Assembly: GCA_045837725.1 (NCBI GenBank)
Contig: JBEWZL010000209.1
Span: 434,001-498,000 of the forward strand
From: Vermamoeba vermiformis
Lineage: Eukaryota > Tubulinea > Echinamoebida
Direction of reading: 5' to 3'
DNA: 64,000 nucleotides
In this document: in pieces, positions 33,967 to 47,215 of the stretch
How the letters are laid out: the number at the start of each line of letters is the position of its first letter
How positions within the stretch are numbered: position 1 is the first letter of the stretch
Translations under genes and position numbers: made by a program
Notes under the pieces: model-generated
Seen by the model: the letters and a program-made list of their open reading frames with translations, nothing else
The model's database searches: none
Told to the model about the DNA's origin: nothing

Positions 33967-36632
33967 ATGGAAAAGGTCCACGTTAAAAAGCGATTTTCGT
34001 TATTTGTTCCTTTTGATGGCGAGCAAACGGTATTTGAATTCCAAACGAATCCAAGTTTTGGGCTTTTGTTAGTCTACAACCGAGTTCGAATTGTCTTCAC
34101 CTTGAAACTCTTCTGTAAGCAACGTTTAACTTCCAAAGAATACGAACAACCGGATTGTCTTTGTTGGGCGACGAAAACACCACTCACTTTTAGCAAAAGT
34201 GTCGATGAAGGACAACAATCGGGGCTTTTGCTCCAACTCAAAGTTAAACAAGGGGCATTCGATTTTAGAAAGGTCGAGAAGAGATTTATTCGCTTACAGA
34301 TCGAGTGTGGTACATCAGAAGGTCAACTAATTAATACTGCAACTTCAGAATTTTTTCAATTGCTTCCACGCAAGCGGAAAAGCGATACATTCGTTAGAGA
34401 GCTATCAGCAGGTCAGTATCGAATTTTTAAAAATATTCTAAAAAACTTGGAAGTGTGGATGTGACTAAACTTCGTGAACAGCTGTGCTGTCTGTGCGATG
34501 GAAAAATGTAAATTCAAATCAAAATTTCCGAAACTCTGCAAGAGATCTGGGTTCTCACGAACTCAACGAAAGAGCGGATTCGCTAAATAACAACGCTGCA
34601 CCAGAATATTATCAACCTAGGAATATGGAATTGGAGCGCAATGACTTGAGAGTCAGGTATGCATAGATACTAGCAAAATTAGTAGGGTTATTTTAGAAAA
34701 TTTCTAACGTCGCGACCGTGTCAGTTCAGATGAGAGCGAACAAAACAACCCGTCTCACGTAGACAATGCTGCACATGCTCACAGCGGCTACTTGCAATAT
34801 AATGACAGTTCTGAGAGTGACTTGGTTCTTCAATCACATGAGGATGTTCCAACGACGCCTGGCAACGATTACGAGCAGCAAGAACCATTGTCGTAAGTGA
34901 TTGCAAGCAACCACATCATTCACACGATCTAATAGCCCTCTTTAGCGTTTATTCCATGGTTGCACGATCCCAAAATGAGTTGCACCATCAACGTGCAAAC
35001 GAGCAATATATGGTGCTGTACAACGGCAATGCAGAAGTCGTGGGCAACTTCAGAGCACTCAACTTCTACAAGGCATCTGATATCAACATCAAAGAAGACG
35101 TTAGACTGCTTATGGAAGGTGCGTGCAATTCAACATGCTCAGCGATCATTTTGCAAGTGTACTAACGTTGTTTTTCAGAACACGATCCACGTGACGTTCT
35201 TCTGAAGATCGATGGCGTATCGTACAAGTTCAAACCAGGCACAACACACTCCACTCAACGACGATTCGTTGGTTACATTGCACAACAAATCGAAAGTGTT
35301 GTTCCTGAAGCAGTTCAATTGATCGATGGTGTTCTGCACGTGGATTACGAGTCATTAATTCCTTACCTCAGTGAATCGATCAAACAGAACTTCAACGACA
35401 TCAATGCAGTTAAATCCGAGCAGGATCGCATCAAAGTGATCGTAGACATGCTTTACGAAGACTTTCTGCAACGAGACCGAGGCAAAAGATATCACGATTC
35501 CAACGACAACCCAAAGAAAACCAAATTAACCAAGTCGCACAAAGTGCTATTGGCAGTACTCAGTATCGTGTTTACGGCAATAGCTGTAATGATTGGCTTG
35601 TACTTCATCGTAGACTTCAACATACCTGTCGACGACGCGCCTTCACCTTCCGCGACACCTTCTTGGCAGTCACCTACGCATTCTTTAACTCCTTTATCGA
35701 CTGCTACACCCCCTCCGCTGCCTGCACCTGCTCCTTCATCCAGCCCGTTGCCTACTTCAACTCCCTCCCCAACTATTACAGAGAAAGATCCGGACAGAGT
35801 AGCGCTTGAGGATCTATACGCGGCAACAAATGGCGATGATTGGAGGTTACGTCAAGGTTATGAATGGCTGTCAGACGCTCCTATGTGCAGCTGGAGTGGA
35901 GTGAAGTGTCGGAACGGGAGAGTTATTGAACTTGCTTTGTATAGCATCAACCTGCGGGGAACAATTCCCGATTCAATTGGCACGCTCAATGCTCTCGAGC
36001 ATCTCGACTTGAATGGAAACAATCTGACAGGAACAATACCGTCGTCAATCATTCAACTGAAAAACCTAACGTATTTGGCCGTGCAACGAAACATCAACTT
36101 GTCAGGAACGATTCCTGATTTACCTCTGTCTCTTCAGTACTTCTTTGCAGGCAACTGCAATCTGTCAGGAACAATTCCCCGATCAATAGTGAACATGACG
36201 AAGCTATTTTCACTTGTCCTAGAGTCAAATCAACTCCGTGGCACAATTCCTCCATTGCCAGCCAACCTGGGCGTTCTCTTTCTCAGTGGCAATCAATTAG
36301 AAGGCACATTGCCGCAGTTTAAACTGCACAATACAAAAATTTCCCTGAATGTTGCTAACAATTCACTCACGGGAACTCTGGAGAATCTTGCCGACACCAA
36401 AGTTAGCGGACTTGAAATATCAAACAACAAGTTTGAAGGAGAAGTTGTGTTGTTCAACTTTACATTGCTAAGAAGTCTCTTCATTGACGGCAACTTGTTT
36501 ACCTCATTCAAGCAGTCAACATCGGAGCCGTTCGATTATTTTGAGCCATTCTATTGTAACGCGAGAGGAAATCATTTTAAGTGCCCAATTCCGTCCTGGC
36601 TCAAAAAAGATTGTAAGGCAACTTGCAAGTAA
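33967..36632 (+). CDS. P10: LRR-ICA membrane-tethered TF-like protein
   Basis: Exons are 33967-34411, 34482-34656, 34725-34892, 34946-35118 and 35179-36632, giving 804 residues. Class B N-domain (MEKVHVKKRFSLFVPF) with NLS LLPRKRKSD. Exon 2 begins AVLSVRW and lacks the conserved Pro. Exon 2b is Ser/Asp-rich with SSESDLVLQSHED, shared with P5 and P7. The ICA dyad is Ser307/Lys312; the ICA combines IDGVSYKF with PGTTHSTQRR, as in P13. The helix is near 442-465. An unusually long Pro/Ser/Thr stalk of about 55 residues separates membrane and LRRs. The ectodomain has N-cap CSWSGVKC, GTIP-type LRRs and C-cap FKCPIPSWLKKDCKATC. Confidence 0.86.
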
Positions 36633-36958
36633 TCCCATTATCTGTACATATAGACTATTCGGTTGCGCAGAAATAAAAGCACATCCATGGTCATACATGC
36701 AATACTTTCGAAGGATCTCCATGTTGTACAATTAGAAAGTGAGTAACCTCGAAGGCACGTACTCACTTGGTCATCCGCGTTTGTGTCGCCAGTCACGACC
36801 TTTTGCTTACCAAGTGTAATCATTGATGTTCACAACGCTGACTAGGAACGAACAAAGGGACTTACCAAAAATTCACGAATTGACGTCAATCAGTCCGGTT
36901 TTACTACAAGTTAAATGTTGCAAAATGGGAGTCAATAGATATTTTGTAGATAATTATA
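36633..36958. other. Intergenic region between P10 and the beta-propeller gene
   Basis: No gene is seen. A short inverted repeat (GTGAGTA at 36739, TACTCAC about 20 bp on) could form a small hairpin. The promoter of the next gene should lie here. Confidence 0.35.
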
Positions 36959-39900
36959 ATGATACGCCTCCCAAGCTTGATTTATTTCTTGCTCGCCCTG
37001 GGCACCTTGATCCAGGTTGCTAGCGCCGAAGATATCATTTGGTACCAAGGAACAGGTGACTACTATACTAGCCATAAGTACGGCTGGCAAGGAACTACCG
37101 ACGGAAAGAGCGCACCAGAGTTGCTATTGGCAAGTGTAATTAATCAACCTTGGTTGGTCGCAACAAGCAAAACTAAAAATATCATCTATTGGACCGATAA
37201 TAAGGGGGTAATTGGAGCATGGTAAGATATTAATTTGATTTTTTCTTGTAAAGAAATAATTTTTTAGATCAAACATTAACTAAATTTCGTTTGCTTCAGG
37301 GACATTGTATCACGCCATTCAAGTTTGATTTATCAGTTTGATTATGGAAACTGGAATGAACAATACAGCGGCCCAGCATTGACGGGACTTGACGTGGATG
37401 AGGTCAACAATCACCTCTATTTTACCTTTAATCAATCTATCTATCGACTAGATCTCTCTCAAACGAACTCTTCTCCATTATTAATTGCGTCATACGGCAA
37501 CAAGGTGTTCAATCCTCGTTTCCGCGCTTCACGAAACTCTTTGTTCTTCTGCCTTAGAAACAACTTCAAAGAGCAAGGTAAGGCCACCGATATTCGAGAT
37601 TGATATTACAAATTGAATTCTTATTATACTGCGAAGGTGACTTGGTTCAAGTATCGCTGTCAGATCCAACAACAGTGACTACGTTAGTTTACAACACGAG
37701 CACTGGCAGTATTGTGCAACAGTTGTTTATTGACGAGAGCGCAAATATATTGTACTACAATAGCCCCGGCACTCTTACCATGCGTGGTGTGAGCCTGACA
37801 GCGCCGTACAATGAAGTGTTTTCGTCGATCTACCTCAACATCAATCCGACCTTCTTTGACTTCAACCCAGCAACAAACACCTTCATCTTTGGTTCTTTGC
37901 GTTTCGATCGTGTCTCTGTATGGTCACTTGGTCCTAACCAACCTACATCGATCTACAATCCTTCGTATGGTAAAGTGACAGGTGTCAAGTTCTTCAATGA
38001 CACGCACGCTCTTGTTGCCTTCCAATATCAGTCCAGTTATCCGACTCCTAATGAAGGATCGTTGATCCTTGTCAATATGAACACTCCGAGTGACACCTCA
38101 ATGCTGCTTCATAACTTTGGCATGGGTCTGTCGCTCATCTTTGACGAGAAGTACTGCAACTTCTACTATGTTGCGAGCGTACAAAACAGGACTGCACAAT
38201 ACAAGAACCAAATGATATTACGCAAGAACACTAATGACTCTGTCAGTGTCTACAAAAACTATTACGCGACGAGTTTGGACGCAATAGCTGGTGTTGCACT
38301 TGACACCAACAAACGTAATTTGATTGTTTCTAGATCAGGTGCGTATCTGACATATGACGTTTGCTTTGAGGACTGAACATATATTTTTTTCAGCGTACAC
38401 AATCGGCGTCATGACGTATGCACCAATAGACAAGCCAGACACTCCTCCAGCTCCAGTCTTTGACGCACAAGGTCGATCAATATCTTCATTCACAATCAAC
38501 GACAAGTAAGTGCACAATGTCACTCGTCATCGTCGACTAACTGCAGCGCAGGACTCAAGATATTTATTACACTGCATATGAAGGCTACGAATACAATATT
38601 TACAGGTTGGACGCTAAATCCATCTCTAAAGGCAAGTAAAACCAAAGTGCACTTGGAAAAAGCGCGTGACTTATTCGACCAATTAGATTGGATCAACAAC
38701 GTCGGTCAACGCATCGTTGAAGGCATTGGAAGGTCTCTAGTGAGTATGGCAGTTGACTCTGTGTCCAACAAACTCTACTTTGGCAACAGCTCTACGGGCT
38801 TGCAGCAAATCGTTAGGTCAAATCTGGACGGCTCTAATGCAACAACTATTTATAAGATTGGTACGTAGAAGTCGCTTTTCAAGGGTATCATAATATTTAC
38901 AGTATTTCAGATGCGTATGGTATTCAAAGCATGAGGTGGGATCCGTCGTCAAACCGACTGTTTTTCCTCACTACGCCAAGGTCTGGCTGGGCTATGGTAT
39001 CAATGAACGGCGATGGCTCTAATATTATAACGACTCCACTTAATGCTAGCACTGGCAGTGGAAGAGATTTGTTCTCTTCGCTCAGCCCGGATCCATTCTC
39101 GGACTGGATCTACATGAACGCAGAATACTACCAACCTCTTCGAATTAAGAAAGATGGATCCTCATTTGAACTTTTATATTCTTATGTGCCTATAAGTAAT
39201 ATGGTAAGCTTCCCATCAAGAAAACTTCAACAACCATCGATTAATTAGTATCGAACTTTTTAGCGTTCGCTTGCATTTGACGAGTCAAGTGGAAATATCT
39301 ACTATGGTGACGCACAATGTGCTATAAAGAAGATTAATATCAACAAGCTCAACAAGGCCGATGTAAGCGAACCAGCCATTATCTTGTTGTTCTAATTTTT
39401 TACCTTTTTAGCCTGCTGCGACGAACTTTGACATGGTTTGGCAAGGCGATTATGATAACTTTGACTTGCAAAGTTTTATTCTTGATTCGGCCAATCAGGT
39501 CAGTAGTTAAAAACCGTAGTCTCATTAAGTTTAGTTTTAACGTTCATGCACAGGTGTTTTGGACCCTTCAAACGAACACTAGTGCGGGCTACCCGTATTA
39601 CATTCACACATTGAGCGTGATGCCTGTCAGCGGTGGACCTGCAAAGCAACTGTACAACTTCCCGAAAGGAGTACATTACCCTTGGACAATCAACACGAAA
39701 CAAAGCAAACTGTACGCTTTCACGTACACTGTCACATTTAACCCGCAAACGCCCACTACACTGGTGATGATGGACCTGTACAATGGCTCGAACTTGGTCA
39801 CACTGAAGAACTTCAAGTACCCTGAGTACTCCTCCGTCAAGCCGACAGCAGTGACAATTGACCCACGCACAGGACTGCTATACTACACACGTAAGCTAGT

Positions 39901-41051
39901 ACTGCACAACTTGCACACGTTATACTTACTCTGTTTTCAGTGAGCAGTGGCACTATCTCGCTTCTCGAGTGTTTTGATCCGATGACTTTGACCACCAAAA
40001 AGCTGTGGAAGTCGCCATGGAATGCTTTAGTTAAAGACATTAAAATCAATGGCACGTCAGTGGTGATGGGAGGTATGTTACTTTTATTCAAAAAGAGTTG
40101 CGCTAATTAACATTTTAGGGTTGAACTTTCCTATAACTATCTACGACATCAACACGGGCAATGTGCGAGTGCTAAACGCCTCCTCTACAATTCTTGCACT
40201 TGATCCAAACAGCGATACAATCTACCTCGGCAGTGGCTCTATTTTATCGGTAAGAGTTGAAGTACATTGTATCGATGGCTGTTGACACGTGTCATTTTTA
40301 CTAACAGATGAATATCGATGACGCCAACGGTACCGCAACAACTCTGTTGAGCACGTTTACTATCCAAGGCCTGGCATTTGACTTCGCCAAGAAGACAGCG
40401 TACTTCACCCTGCGAAATAGTAAGTCAACGAGATTAACCATGTGTTTCGCTAACGCTTTGTTAGCTTCAGGACGACCTCTTTACACGCTTCCTTACATGT
40501 ACCAATCAGATCTGGACGGCAAGAACAAAAAGAAGATCCAACTTCAAAACGGGTGGTACGTGCCGAGCGTGTTGGGACAAATATCGCTTGTAGGCGGTAA
40601 GTTAATGCAATATTTAATTTGGACATTCTTCGGGCCATTAAACATGATTGAATATTGCAGGTAAATTTTATACGCCATCTAATGAGTTACCAAACGGCAA
40701 CTCTCTTAACGTGTTCAACACCGATGGTAGCGGCTACGAACGAATCATTCAACGTACTTACGCTAGTCGTATGATCAAGTACAACGAAGCCTCACAACGA
40801 GTGTATTGGATAGAAGGCACCACGTAATATTACCGCCAAAAAGTATCGCCCTGATCTGCTTTTTAATTTTCATCGACAGGTTCTACGGCTGCGCGGTTTA
40901 TTCGAACAAGTACGCAGATTGCCAAGCTATTGTAATGTTCCCTCAACTTCAATACATCGTCCCAACATTCACTAGCTTTGTTGTGGCTGATAATGACACA
41001 CATGAGTTCATTTGCATCGATCTACTCAATGGACTTGAATCAAGTACGTAG
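36959..41051 (+). CDS. Secreted YWTD-like beta-propeller protein
   Basis: Sixteen exons join in frame to about 1,088 residues (36959-37221, 37300-37577, 37637-38338, 38394-38505, 38552-38631, 38687-38860, 38911-39203, 39264-39362, 39412-39498, 39554-39890, 39941-40072, 40119-40249, 40308-40419, 40465-40596, 40661-40823, 40880-41051). A signal peptide (MIRLPSLIYFLLALGTLIQVASA) precedes repeated blades such as NIIYWTDNKG, NKLYFGNSS..VRSNLDGSN and NRLFFLTTP...SMNGDGSN, the pattern of LDL-receptor-type YWTD propellers, enough for two or three six-blade propellers. No EGF or membrane segment was seen. Intron 5 appears to use a GC donor. The last exon could instead splice at 41044 to a short exon near 41094. 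The ligand is unknown. It interrupts the array between P10 and P11. Confidence 0.78.
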
Positions 41052-41157
41052 TATATTCATCGCTTAACCCATTAAAATTAACGTAATATCATAGGGCCAA
41101 TCTTCTATTAAATTGCTTGTGAACGATCGTTTAACTCAGAAAAGATTTTAAAGGTGG

Positions 41158-41218
41158 TTTTTTTTTGGTTTAATTTTTTTGTTTTTTTGGGGTTAAGGAA
41201 AAAAAAAACAAAAAAACA
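41158..41218. repeat. Poly-T/poly-A inverted tract
   Basis: Runs of T broken by GG are followed by GGGGTTAAGG and matching runs of A, so the strand can fold into a long T:A hairpin. The tract lies between the beta-propeller gene and P11, in a stretch of about 360 bp that otherwise holds the P11 promoter and an inverted copy of the array motif (ATGGGACC, 41335-41342). Confidence 0.6.
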
Positions 41219-41413
41219 ATCGATTTTTACTATTATCAAGAGAATGGTTAACCCTCATCATCACCGTCACTTACGAGCACGAGAAGTGTTCGTCGAAGTA
41301 TAAAAACTAGCAATATTTTGAATTTTCTGCCCAATGGGACCTCAGGGTCGATTGTGAATCATACCGAATTTCACAACTTTTGAGCGAATCTTTTCATAAT
41401 TCCATGTTATGGG

Positions 41414-43980
41414 ATGCAAAAGCTACATGTACGAAACATATTTACGTTGGTGGTGCCTTTGCACAGTAAGGAGGTTCCGAGCATCCGTGTCAACACCACA
41501 TCTGCGAACTTTGGCCTCACACTGACATACCCAAGCAACTTACAATCGTATCATTATAGAATTGCATTGTTCTCGAATTATCGAACTATTTCTGGTCTGA
41601 AAGAGCAAGAAGAAGCATGCACAGCACTTTTACAATGGGCAAAACAGATTCCCTTCTCATTTAAAAATTCCATCGATGATAGATCAATAGAAGCAATCGA
41701 ATTACATCTTCGAATTGGCCCTGGTTTTGATTTTAGAAAAGTTCCGAAGAGATACGTCAGATTCGAAATCGAATGCTTTGCTTCTGGAACATTTCAACGC
41801 AAAGCCTCTTCCCAAATATGTGAGATACTTGGAAAGCGAAGGACTGCGCACGCGTCAGACATTGAAGCAGGTAAACTAGGTCGACCAATTCATATTTAAC
41901 TTAGAAAATATTTCTGGCTATAGAAATAAATTATTCTATGATTTTAATAGATTATTGATACGTTTGGTAATTTTTTTATTTTTTCAGTCGCGATCCCCGT
42001 CGTTTGGCAAAATCCAACCGATCTCAGCAATTCAGACTTTGATATCGACGTTGAAGAGCTTCTTCAAAGCTTTTCAAACAATGAAGAGAGTCCTCCACCA
42101 CCAGAACAGCTCAATCACGCCGTTCTTGAAAGTGAACCTTCTTCGACTCACGACGAACACGAGCACGTGCTTGAATTGTTTGAAGTGCCCACTGAAACCA
42201 TTAAAACACCTCATATGCACGAGCTACAGTAAGATTTATCCGTCAATGTAAATGGAACTGACTCTACATCTCAGGGTGCAGTTTTCGAATGATGAATTCA
42301 TGGCTCGTTACGCGCCTGAGAACGAACAGTACATGGTGCTGTACAACGGCAATGCAGAAGTCGTGGGCAACTTCAGAGCACTCAACTTCTACAAGGCATC
42401 GGATATCAATATTAAAGAAGACATCAGGTTACTTACTGAAGGTACGTGCGACACGCGATCTGGTTCTTTCGAAACAATGCTAACATGCGATAGATAATAA
42501 CCCTCGTGATGTCCTTCTGAAGATCTCAGGAGTGTCGTACAAGTTCAAACCAGGCACAACACACTCCACTCAACGACGATTCGTTGGTTACATTGCACAA
42601 CAAATCGAAAGAGTTGTTCCTGAAGCAGTTCAATTGATCGATGGCATTCTTCATGTGGACTACGAGTCATTGATACCCTATCTCAGTGAATCGATCAAGC
42701 AAAACTACAGCGACATTAATGACACAAAGAGTGAGCAGCAGCGTATCAATGCAATCGTTGACGTTCTGTACAATGACTTTCTGAAACGAGAACGAGCAGA
42801 GAAGCAAAGCCCGAGCAAGCGCGATAGTTCATCTTCAGAGCGATTTGAGATACGCACAACAAACAACACTTGGCGTCGAGTTTCAATAGCAGCACTTGGT
42901 TTCCTTTTAGTCGTTTCAGCTGTTTTGGTCGGGCTCTACGTCATGACTGGTCGCAATCTGCCTCTAAATGACACACCTTCCCCCTCGCCTGAAACAAGTC
43001 CTTCGTCCTCACCAACGGCACCTGAAGGAACAACCCCGCCAGCTCCACACCCAGACAGACAAGCGCTTGAAGACTTTTATGTTGCAATGGACGGCAGTAA
43101 CTGGAAGATACGACCATGGGATTGGGACAGAAGATGGCTGACCAACACTTCTTTTTGCAACTGGATTGGATTGGTTTGCGAGCAAGGTCGAGTGAAGTTC
43201 ATTAACTTAGCCGGTTACAATCTTCGAGGAACGATTCCTGACTCTATCAGCAATCTCGATGCACTTGAATTTTTAAATCTAAGTGGAAACAGCATCACGG
43301 GAACTATTCCAGAGTCAATCAGCAAACTCCGAAATTTGCGAGAACTCTCCATCGCCAAAAATAACATCACCGGAGTTATACCAGCAATGCAACAATTGAA
43401 CAACTTGATAATTCTCGATCTAGAATCAAACCCTTACTTATCAGGCTCAATTCCAAATTTGCCTACATCGTTAACTAGGATTCTCCTGGCCGAATGCAAT
43501 CTGACCGGAACTATTCCACGATCGATCTCAAACATGGACTTAATAGAGCTGAGAATGGAGTCTAATCAACTCAGTGGCACAATTCCACCGTTGCCTATTG
43601 GAAATGAACTCCTTAGCATTAACTTAAGTGACAATCAACTGGAAGGTACTTTACCTGTATTCATCAAGCGCAACGGCTTGTTTCCAGTCTATCTAGCAGC
43701 TGCGAACAATTACCTCAGCGGAACGTTGGAGAATCTGGCAGGCATTCGTATCGAGAAGCTATTATTACAGAACAACAATTTCAGCGGAGAAGTGGCCTAC
43801 TTTGACACGTCGAATGTAGACACATTTGGACTCAACAATAACAAGTTCACGTCGTTCAATATCTCAGCACCACGGCCAACTAATAGCAATTACATTTGTG
43901 ACGCGTCAGGAAATCCATTCCGCTGCCCCATCCCTGCTTGGGTTGAACAGCGTTGTAATGCCACTTGCATCCAAGCCTAA
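41414..43980 (+). CDS. P11: LRR-ICA membrane-tethered TF-like protein
   Basis: Exons are 41414-41870, 41988-42228, 42275-42441 and 42494-43980, giving 783 residues. Class A N-domain (MQKLHVRNIFTLVVPL) with basic end LGKRRTAHAS. Exon 2 opens VAIPVVWQ, then an acidic stretch DIDVEELLQSFSNNEES that resembles an activation domain. The ICA dyad is Ser275/Lys280; an Arg replaces Ser in IAQQIERVVPEA. The membrane helix is near 418-440. The ectodomain has N-cap CNWIGLVC, about ten LRRs and C-cap FRCPIPAWVEQRCNATC. It is a recent tandem duplicate of P12: intron 3 is identical in both. Confidence 0.86.
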
Positions 43981-44448
43981 CTTCGGCGCAAAACGTTTTC
44001 AGTGCCATTCATGTGCTTAGAAAAGCCAGTATAAATGAGGTTGTCTCATTAACATTTTTGTTTTCGAAGCGGACGGGACCGGCGGTCCTCTTCCTTAGTT
44101 AACGGAAATACTTACCCGAAATTGAGGTCTTAAGCAATAGTAACTTCACACTTGTTCGATTTTGCTAATGTAACTAGCACAGGTTAGAAAACGATCACCT
44201 GCACCGAGTGTCAACTGTGAATTCCGCCTTTTAAGTCTTTTGTCCGTTTTTTTGGAAACTCAGTCCAGATCGCAAATTTAACGTTGCAAGTTTTAGACAG
44301 GATGTACCTCAAAATATCAATGGTACTCTCCGTAGGGAAAAACTTTCTGTCTTGTCGTTTCTAGTTACAAATTACGGATTTGTCACTGCCTGTCAGGTGT
44401 GTAAAAAGCCCTTTAGTACTGAAAATCACTTGCCTTGCTCTATTTGAA
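43981..44448. other. Intergenic region between P11 and P12
   Basis: No gene is seen. A GACGGGACCGGCGGTCC block near 44077-44093 contains a self-complementary GGACCG/CGGTCC core, an inverted form of the GGTCCC motif, 360 bp before the P12 ATG. Confidence 0.35.
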
Positions 44449-47027
44449 ATGCAAAAGCTACACGTTAGAAACATCTTTACGTTGGTTGTGCCTTGGCACA
44501 GTAAGGAGGCTCCCAGTATCGATGTCCACACTGCATCTGCGAACTTTGGCTTCACGCTGAAATATCCAAGCGACTTACAATCGTGCCATTATAGAATTGC
44601 CTTGTTCTCGAATTTTCGGACTATTTCTGGTCTGAAAAAGCAAGAAGAAGCATTCACTGCACTTTTACAATGGGCAAAACAGACACCCTTCTCATTTAAA
44701 AAATCCGCCAAAGATGCACCAATAGAAGCAATCGAATTACATCTTCGAATCGGCCCTGGTTTTGATTTCAGAAAAGTTCCGAAGAGATACGTCAGATTCG
44801 AAGTGGAATGCTTTTCTTCTGGAACATTTCAATGTAAAGCCTCTTCACAAGTATGTCAGATACTCGGAAAACGAAGGACTGCGCATGCATCAGACATTGA
44901 AGCAGGTAAAATTTTGTTTTATTTGTTTCGCACCAAAATTATAATTAACACCCTTTGTCGTTTCGAAATAATTAACATGCTCTAATTTGAACCGACAAAG
45001 AATATTTCGTAATTTTTAATTTTAATTTTTACTTTTTCAGTCGTGATCCCCGTCGTTTGGCAAGCTCCAACCAACCTCGACAATTCAGACATTGATATTG
45101 ATGTCGAAGAGCTTCTTCAAAGCTTTTCAAACAATGAAGAGAGTCCTCCACCATCAGAACAGCTCAATCACGCTGTTCTTGAAAGTGAACCTTCTTCGAC
45201 TCAAGAACACGAGCACGTGCTTGAATTGTTTGAAGTGCCAACTGAAAGCCCGCAAGTGCATGGACAACGGTAAGGCATCCATCGTTGTTAACAAGGCTAA
45301 TTTTAATTCTCTCAGGGTGCAGTTTTCGAACGACGAATTGGTTTGTTACGAGCACGAGAACGAACAGTACATGGTGCTGTACAACGGCAATGCAGAAGTC
45401 GTGGGCAACTTCAGAGCACTCAACTTCTACAAGGCATCTGATATCAACATCAAAGAGGACGTCAGACTGCTTGTTGAAGGTACGTGCGACACGCGATCTG
45501 GTTCTTTCGAAACAATGCTAACATGCGATAGATAATAACCCTCGTGATGTCCTTCTGAAGATCTCAGGAGTGTCGTACAAGTTCAAACCAGGCACAACAC
45601 ACTCCACTCAACGACGATTCGTTGGTTACATTGCACAACAAATCGAAAGTGTTGTTCCTGAAGCAGTTCAGTTGATCGATGGCATTCTTCATGTGGACTA
45701 CGAGTCATTGATTCCCTATCTCAGTGAATCGATCAAACAGAACTACAGCGACATCAATGACACAAAGAGTGAGCAGCAGCGTATCAATGCAATCGTTGAC
45801 GTTCTGTACAACGACTTTCTGAAACGAGAACGAGCAGAGAAACAAAGCACAAGCAAGCGCGATAGTTCATCTATACGCACAACAACAAACACTTGGCGTC
45901 GAGTTTCAATTGCAGCACTTGGCTTCCTTTTAGTCGTTTCAGCTGTTTTGGTCGGACTCTACGTCATGACTGGTCGAAATGACACACCCTCTCCCTCACC
46001 TGTAGTAAGCCCTTCATCCTCACCAACGGCGCCCGAAGGAATAAGGCCAACAGCACCACACCCGGACAGACAAGCGCTTGAAGACCTATATGTTGCAACG
46101 AATGGCGATCACTGGCAACTACCACGGTTTGAGACGGAAAGATGGCTAACCAACACATCACCGTGCACGTGGAGCGGAGTGAGATGTAGTAGCAATCGAG
46201 TGACAGGAATTAGCTTAGGCGGTTACAATCTTCGCGGAACAATTCCCGACACCATTGGCAAGCTTGACGCGCTTGTGGTATTGGACCTGTGTGAAAACAA
46301 CATCACGGGAACCATTCCAGAGTCTATCGGCAAACTCCAAAATTTACAAAGGCTATATATTTGCACAACCAACATTACGGGTCCTATTCCAGCATCAATA
46401 GAGCAAATGCGCAACTTGACAAATTTAAATCTGGACTCAAACCCTAAGTTATCAGGATCGATTCCGAATTTACCAACGTCATTAACGAGGATTGATATGG
46501 ATGCCTGCAATTTGACGGGAACTATTCCGCAATCAGTTTCGAGAATGGATTCTTTACAAGGGCTGAGTATGGAATCCAATCATCTTACCGGCACAATTCC
46601 ACCGTTGCCTATTGGAGGAGTTGAACGGCTTGACATTAACTTAAGTGACAATCAACTGGAAGGTACTTTACCTGTGTTCATCAATCGCAGTGGCTTGTTT
46701 GAAACTTCTCTCCGTTTAACGGCTTCGAACAATTATCTCAGTGGAACGTTGGAGAATCTGGCAGGCGCTCATACTAAGATCAAGATTCTATTGTTAAAGA
46801 ACAACAATTTCAGCGGAGAAGTTGTGCAATTTGATACGTCAACGGCTTACCAGTTAGATGTTAGCGATAACCAGTTCACATCATTTAACAGCTCAGCACC
46901 ACAACCACAATATGCCGGTATTTCTTACAAAAGCTATTCCATTTGTGACGCGTCACGAAATCCATTCCGCTGCCCTATTCCAGATTGGCTCGAACAACTC
47001 TGTTCTGCTCAGTGTATCAAGGCCTAA
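44449..47027 (+). CDS. P12: LRR-ICA membrane-tethered TF-like protein
   Basis: Exons are 44449-44905, 45041-45269, 45316-45479 and 45532-47027, giving 781 residues. The first ATG of the longer open frame (44380) is less likely, since paralogues begin at MQKLHVRN. Class A N-domain (1-140), basic end LGKRRTAHAS, then acidic exon 2 (VIPVVWQ; DIDVEELLQSF). The ICA spans about 245-370 with dyad Ser270/Lys275; the membrane helix is near 408-429. The ectodomain has N-cap CTWSGVRC, about ten LRRs and C-cap FRCPIPDWLEQLCSAQC. Against P11, the N-domain, ICA, introns and helix are very close, whereas the LRRs differ at many exposed positions. It is the likely source lineage of the dead fragment at 25913-26395. 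Confidence 0.87.
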
Positions 47028-47172
47028 CTTCGCCACAAGCCGTTTGAATTGCTGTACAATAAATACCATTATAACCTTTGTTGGCCTATTTTCTTACGCT
47101 GGACTATGTTATCGCCGATAAATGCCTGGCTTAAGTAAAGTTCAAAATTAGGCGAGACTCACAGGTCCCGTC

Positions 47173-47182
47173 TTGGTCCCAT
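47173..47182 (+). promoter_or_regulatory. GGTCCCAT motif pair upstream of P13
   Basis: CAGGTCCCGTCTTGGTCCCAT gives two copies of the motif in direct repeat ending 34 bp before the P13 ATG, with CTCACA just upstream. Confidence 0.35.
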
Positions 47183-47215
47183 AAAATCTGATTTGTCTTT
47201 ATTTGAATTTAATCA

